Assembly: GCF_028069655.1 (NCBI RefSeq)
Contig: NZ_JAMCOS010000001.1
Span: 3,192,001 to 3,256,000 of the forward strand
Source: Acidovorax sp. NCPPB 4044
GTDB lineage: Bacteria; Pseudomonadota; Gammaproteobacteria; Burkholderiales; Burkholderiaceae_C
Direction: 5' to 3'
Length of the DNA stretch: 64,000 nucleotides
The translations under genes and the position numbers were made by a program. Of the stretch, positions 62,366-64,000 are shown one piece after another. Position 1 is the stretch's first letter. Each line of letters starts with the position of its first letter. The notes beneath the pieces are model-generated. The model saw only the letters and a program-made list of their open reading frames with translations, ran no database searches and was not told where the DNA came from.

Positions 62366-63091
62366 ATGGCGCACGACGCACCCGCTCCACCGCCCGCATT
62401 GCCGGCCGCCAGCCTGCTGCAGCTGATCTGGCTGGCCTCGCCCGCGCTGCCCGTGGGCGGCTTCTCGTACTCCGAGGGCCTGGAGATCGCCGTCGAACGC
62501 GCGGGCGTCACCACCGAGGCCGCCGCCGCCGAGTGGCTGCAGGAGCAGTTGCACCTCACCCAGGCGCGGGGCGACATGGCCGTGGTGCACCAGGCCCTGG
62601 CCGCGTGGCGGGCCGGCGATGCGCAGCGCGTGCGCGCCCTCAACGACTGGGTGCGGCACACGCGGGAAACCAGCGAACTGCGCCTGCAGACCGAGCAGAT
62701 GGGCCGCTCCCTGGCCGACTGGCTGCGCAACCAGCACCGGCACGCCGGGGATGCCGAGGCGCTGGCGGACGTCGCCCGGCTCGCCGCCCTGCCCCCTACC
62801 TATCCCGTGGCCTTCGCGCTGGCCGCGGCGCGCACCGAGGCCCGGTCCGACGACGTGCTGCTGGCCTATGCCTTCGGCTGGGCCGAGAACATGGTGCAGG
62901 CCGCCCTCAAGGCCGTGCCCCTGGGCCAGAGCGCGGGCCAGCGCATCCTCGCGCAGCTCGCCAGCACCCTGCCCCGGGCCGTGGCCCACGCCATCCAGTT
63001 GCCGGACGCCGACCGCCAGGCGTTCTCCCCCATGCTGGCCGTGCTCTCGGCACAGCACGAAACCCAATACTCCCGCCTCTTCCGCTCATGA
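62366..63091 (+). CDS. ureF: Urease accessory protein UreF
   Basis: 241-residue helical protein that gates UreG GTPase activity during nickel insertion. Conserved: [19 protein letters not shown] (about residues 22-40), [16 protein letters not shown] and the C-terminal region with SWAENMVQ-like [19 protein letters not shown] and AGQRIL. Starts six bases after the ureE stop. Confidence 0.95.
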   Translation: MAHDAPAPPPALPAASLLQLIWLASPALPVGGFSYSEGLEIAVERAGVTTEAAAAEWLQEQLHLTQARGDMAVVHQALAAWRAGDAQRVRALNDWVRHTRETSELRLQTEQMGRSLADWLRNQHRHAGDAEALADVARLAALPPTYPVAFALAAARTEARSDDVLLAYAFGWAENMVQAALKAVPLGQSAGQRILAQLASTLPRAVAHAIQLPDADRQAFSPMLAVLSAQHETQYSRLFRS

Positions 63092-63774
63092 ACACGCCCC
63101 ACGCACCCCACGCCGGCACCGGCCACCCCTCCGCGCTCCACCACGTTCCCCGCCGCACCAAGCGCCTGCCCCCGCTGCGCGTGGGCATCGGCGGCCCGGT
63201 CGGCTCGGGCAAGACCACCATTCTGGAAATGCTCTGCAAGGCGATGCGCGACCAATACGACCTCGTCGCCATCACCAACGACATCTACACCAAGGAAGAC
63301 CAGCGCCTGCTCACCGTCAGCGGCGCCCTGCCGGCCGAACGCATCATGGGCGTGGAGACCGGCGGCTGCCCCCACACCGCCATCCGCGAAGACTGCTCCA
63401 TCAACCTCGAAGCCATCGACCGCATGCTGGACCAGTACCCGGACGCGGACATCGTCTTCGTCGAAAGCGGCGGCGACAACCTGGCCGCCACCTTCAGCCC
63501 CGAGCTGAGCGACCTCACCCTCTACGTCATCGACGTCGCCGCCGGCGAGAAGATCCCCCGCAAGGGCGGCCCCGGCATCACCAAGAGCGACCTCTTCGTC
63601 ATCAACAAGACCGACCTCGCGCCGCACGTGGGCGCCAACCTCGACGTGATGGAAGCCGACACCCGCCGCATGCGCGGCGCAAAACCCTTCGTGATGACCA
63701 ACCTCAAGACCCTGCAGGGCCTGGACGAGGTGGTGGCCTTCATCGAACGCCAGGGCCTGCTGCAGGCGGGCTGA
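63088..63774 (+). CDS. ureG: Urease accessory GTPase UreG
   Basis: 228-residue SIMIBI GTPase. P-loop [19 protein letters not shown] (about residues 35-53), [14 protein letters not shown], the nickel-binding CPH in [33 protein letters not shown], and the NKTD specificity loop in [15 protein letters not shown] Pro/His-containing leader of about 28 residues precedes the domain. ATG overlaps ureF's stop by four bases. Last gene of the operon. Confidence 0.97.
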   Translation: MNTPHAPHAGTGHPSALHHVPRRTKRLPPLRVGIGGPVGSGKTTILEMLCKAMRDQYDLVAITNDIYTKEDQRLLTVSGALPAERIMGVETGGCPHTAIREDCSINLEAIDRMLDQYPDADIVFVESGGDNLAATFSPELSDLTLYVIDVAAGEKIPRKGGPGITKSDLFVINKTDLAPHVGANLDVMEADTRRMRGAKPFVMTNLKTLQGLDEVVAFIERQGLLQAG

Positions 63775-63821
63775 CCGCCCAAGGGCCTTCGGCGGGCCGC
63801 TAGAATGCGGGTCGGTTTTGC

Positions 63822-63909
63822 GGAGACTTGGGTGAGTGGTTTAAACCAGCAGTCTTGAAAACTGCCGACGGGCAACCGTCCGTGAGTTCGAATCTCACAG
63901 TCTCCGCCA
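63822..63909 (+). tRNA. tRNA-Ser (anticodon UGA)
   Basis: Acceptor stem GGAGACT pairs with AGTCTCC, discriminator G and encoded CCA. Anticodon arm GCAGT-CTTGAAA-ACTGC has TGA at 63856-63858. The long variable arm (CCGACGGGCAACCGTCCG) and T-arm GTGAGTTCGAATCTCAC are those of a class II serine tRNA. Confidence 0.97.
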
Positions 63910-63923
63910 ACCCTTGAGCCAAC

Positions 63924-63946
63924 AGACGCCATCAGGGCGTCTTTTG
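63924..63946 (+). terminator. Rho-independent terminator after tRNA-Ser
   Basis: AGACGCC-ATCAG-GGCGTCT, a 7-bp stem with a 5-base loop, followed by TTTGTTTT. Located 15 bases after the tRNA's CCA end. The last ~50 bases of the window show no feature. Confidence 0.9.
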
Positions 63947-64000
63947 TTTTGCGCCCCTCCATGGCCCGCCCACTGCCAGGAAACCAGAACAGAATGGGCG

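Overview
The window is GC-rich DNA of a betaproteobacterium of the Comamonadaceae. The best guess is a plant-associated Acidovorax/Paracidovorax (avenae/citrulli group). The evidence is the gene repertoire, the codon bias, two genes with textbook HrpX-type PIP boxes (TTCGB-N15-TTCGB) that look like type III effectors, and two families of short interspersed repeats. The species call is an inference from reading; no search was run. Core genes are very GC-rich. Several accessory genes are visibly richer in A+T: the first two genes, the lysozyme-like gene near 8 kb, the module at 42-44 kb and the effector candidate at 52-53.7 kb. These read as later arrivals.

Layout. 0-5 kb: a Nudix/winged-helix NrtR-like regulator, an ADP-ribosylglycohydrolase, an SBF-like transporter, the broken 5' end of a short-chain dehydrogenase, and a PIP-box gene for a protein with an internal ~196-residue duplication. 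5-20 kb: housekeeping and signalling genes (Nudix, quinone oxidoreductase, EamA exporter, a lysozyme-like protein with a small membrane protein downstream, a TRAP-type binding protein overlapping a GGDEF-EAL protein, phosphoesterase, lipid kinase, PAP2, MFS, HAD, cold-shock/DUF1294, PilZ). 20-26.4 kb: the urea ABC transporter urtABCDE (minus strand). 26.7-32.2 kb: dctA, two YceI proteins with a cytochrome b561, and small unknown proteins. 32.4-39.9 kb: a 5-oxoproline (pyroglutamate) operon, DUF969-DUF979-pxpA-pxpBC plus a biotin carboxylase/BCCP fusion, with a divergent GntR regulator. The regulator's stop codon is the exact target of an IS630-type insertion (39.9-41.0 kb). 42.3-44.0 kb: a DUF6402-type putative toxin followed by two nearly identical membrane-anchored proteins separated by a remnant of the toxin 3' end. 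44.3-50.3 kb: the lactate operon lldP-lldR-lldD-dld with two LldR operators. 50.3-53.7 kb: small proteins and a second PIP-box effector candidate. 53.8-58.5 kb: an NCS1 permease fused to a hybrid histidine kinase, overlapping a LuxR-type response regulator. 58.6-63.8 kb: the urease operon ureA-ureJ-ureB-ureC-ureE-ureF-ureG behind a sigma54-like promoter, then tRNA-Ser(UGA).

How it fits together. Urea is imported by UrtABCDE and hydrolysed by the urease about 32 kb away. The accessory gene ureD is not in the window, so it must lie elsewhere. The permease-kinase divergent from ureA is well placed to couple uptake or sensing of a nitrogenous compound to transcription. The lactate, C4-dicarboxylate and 5-oxoproline modules are nutrient-scavenging systems that suit life in plant tissue. 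The effector candidates and putative toxin-immunity modules serve interaction with hosts and competitors.

Two dispersed repeats deserve notice. Element A is about 50 bp with core ATAGCAAACTAT..GAATCCGGCGGCAT. It occurs five times, twice in frame inside proteins and once at the ureJ start codon. Element B is about 110 bp and GC-rich. It sits directly after the stop codons of urtA, urtB and lldP.
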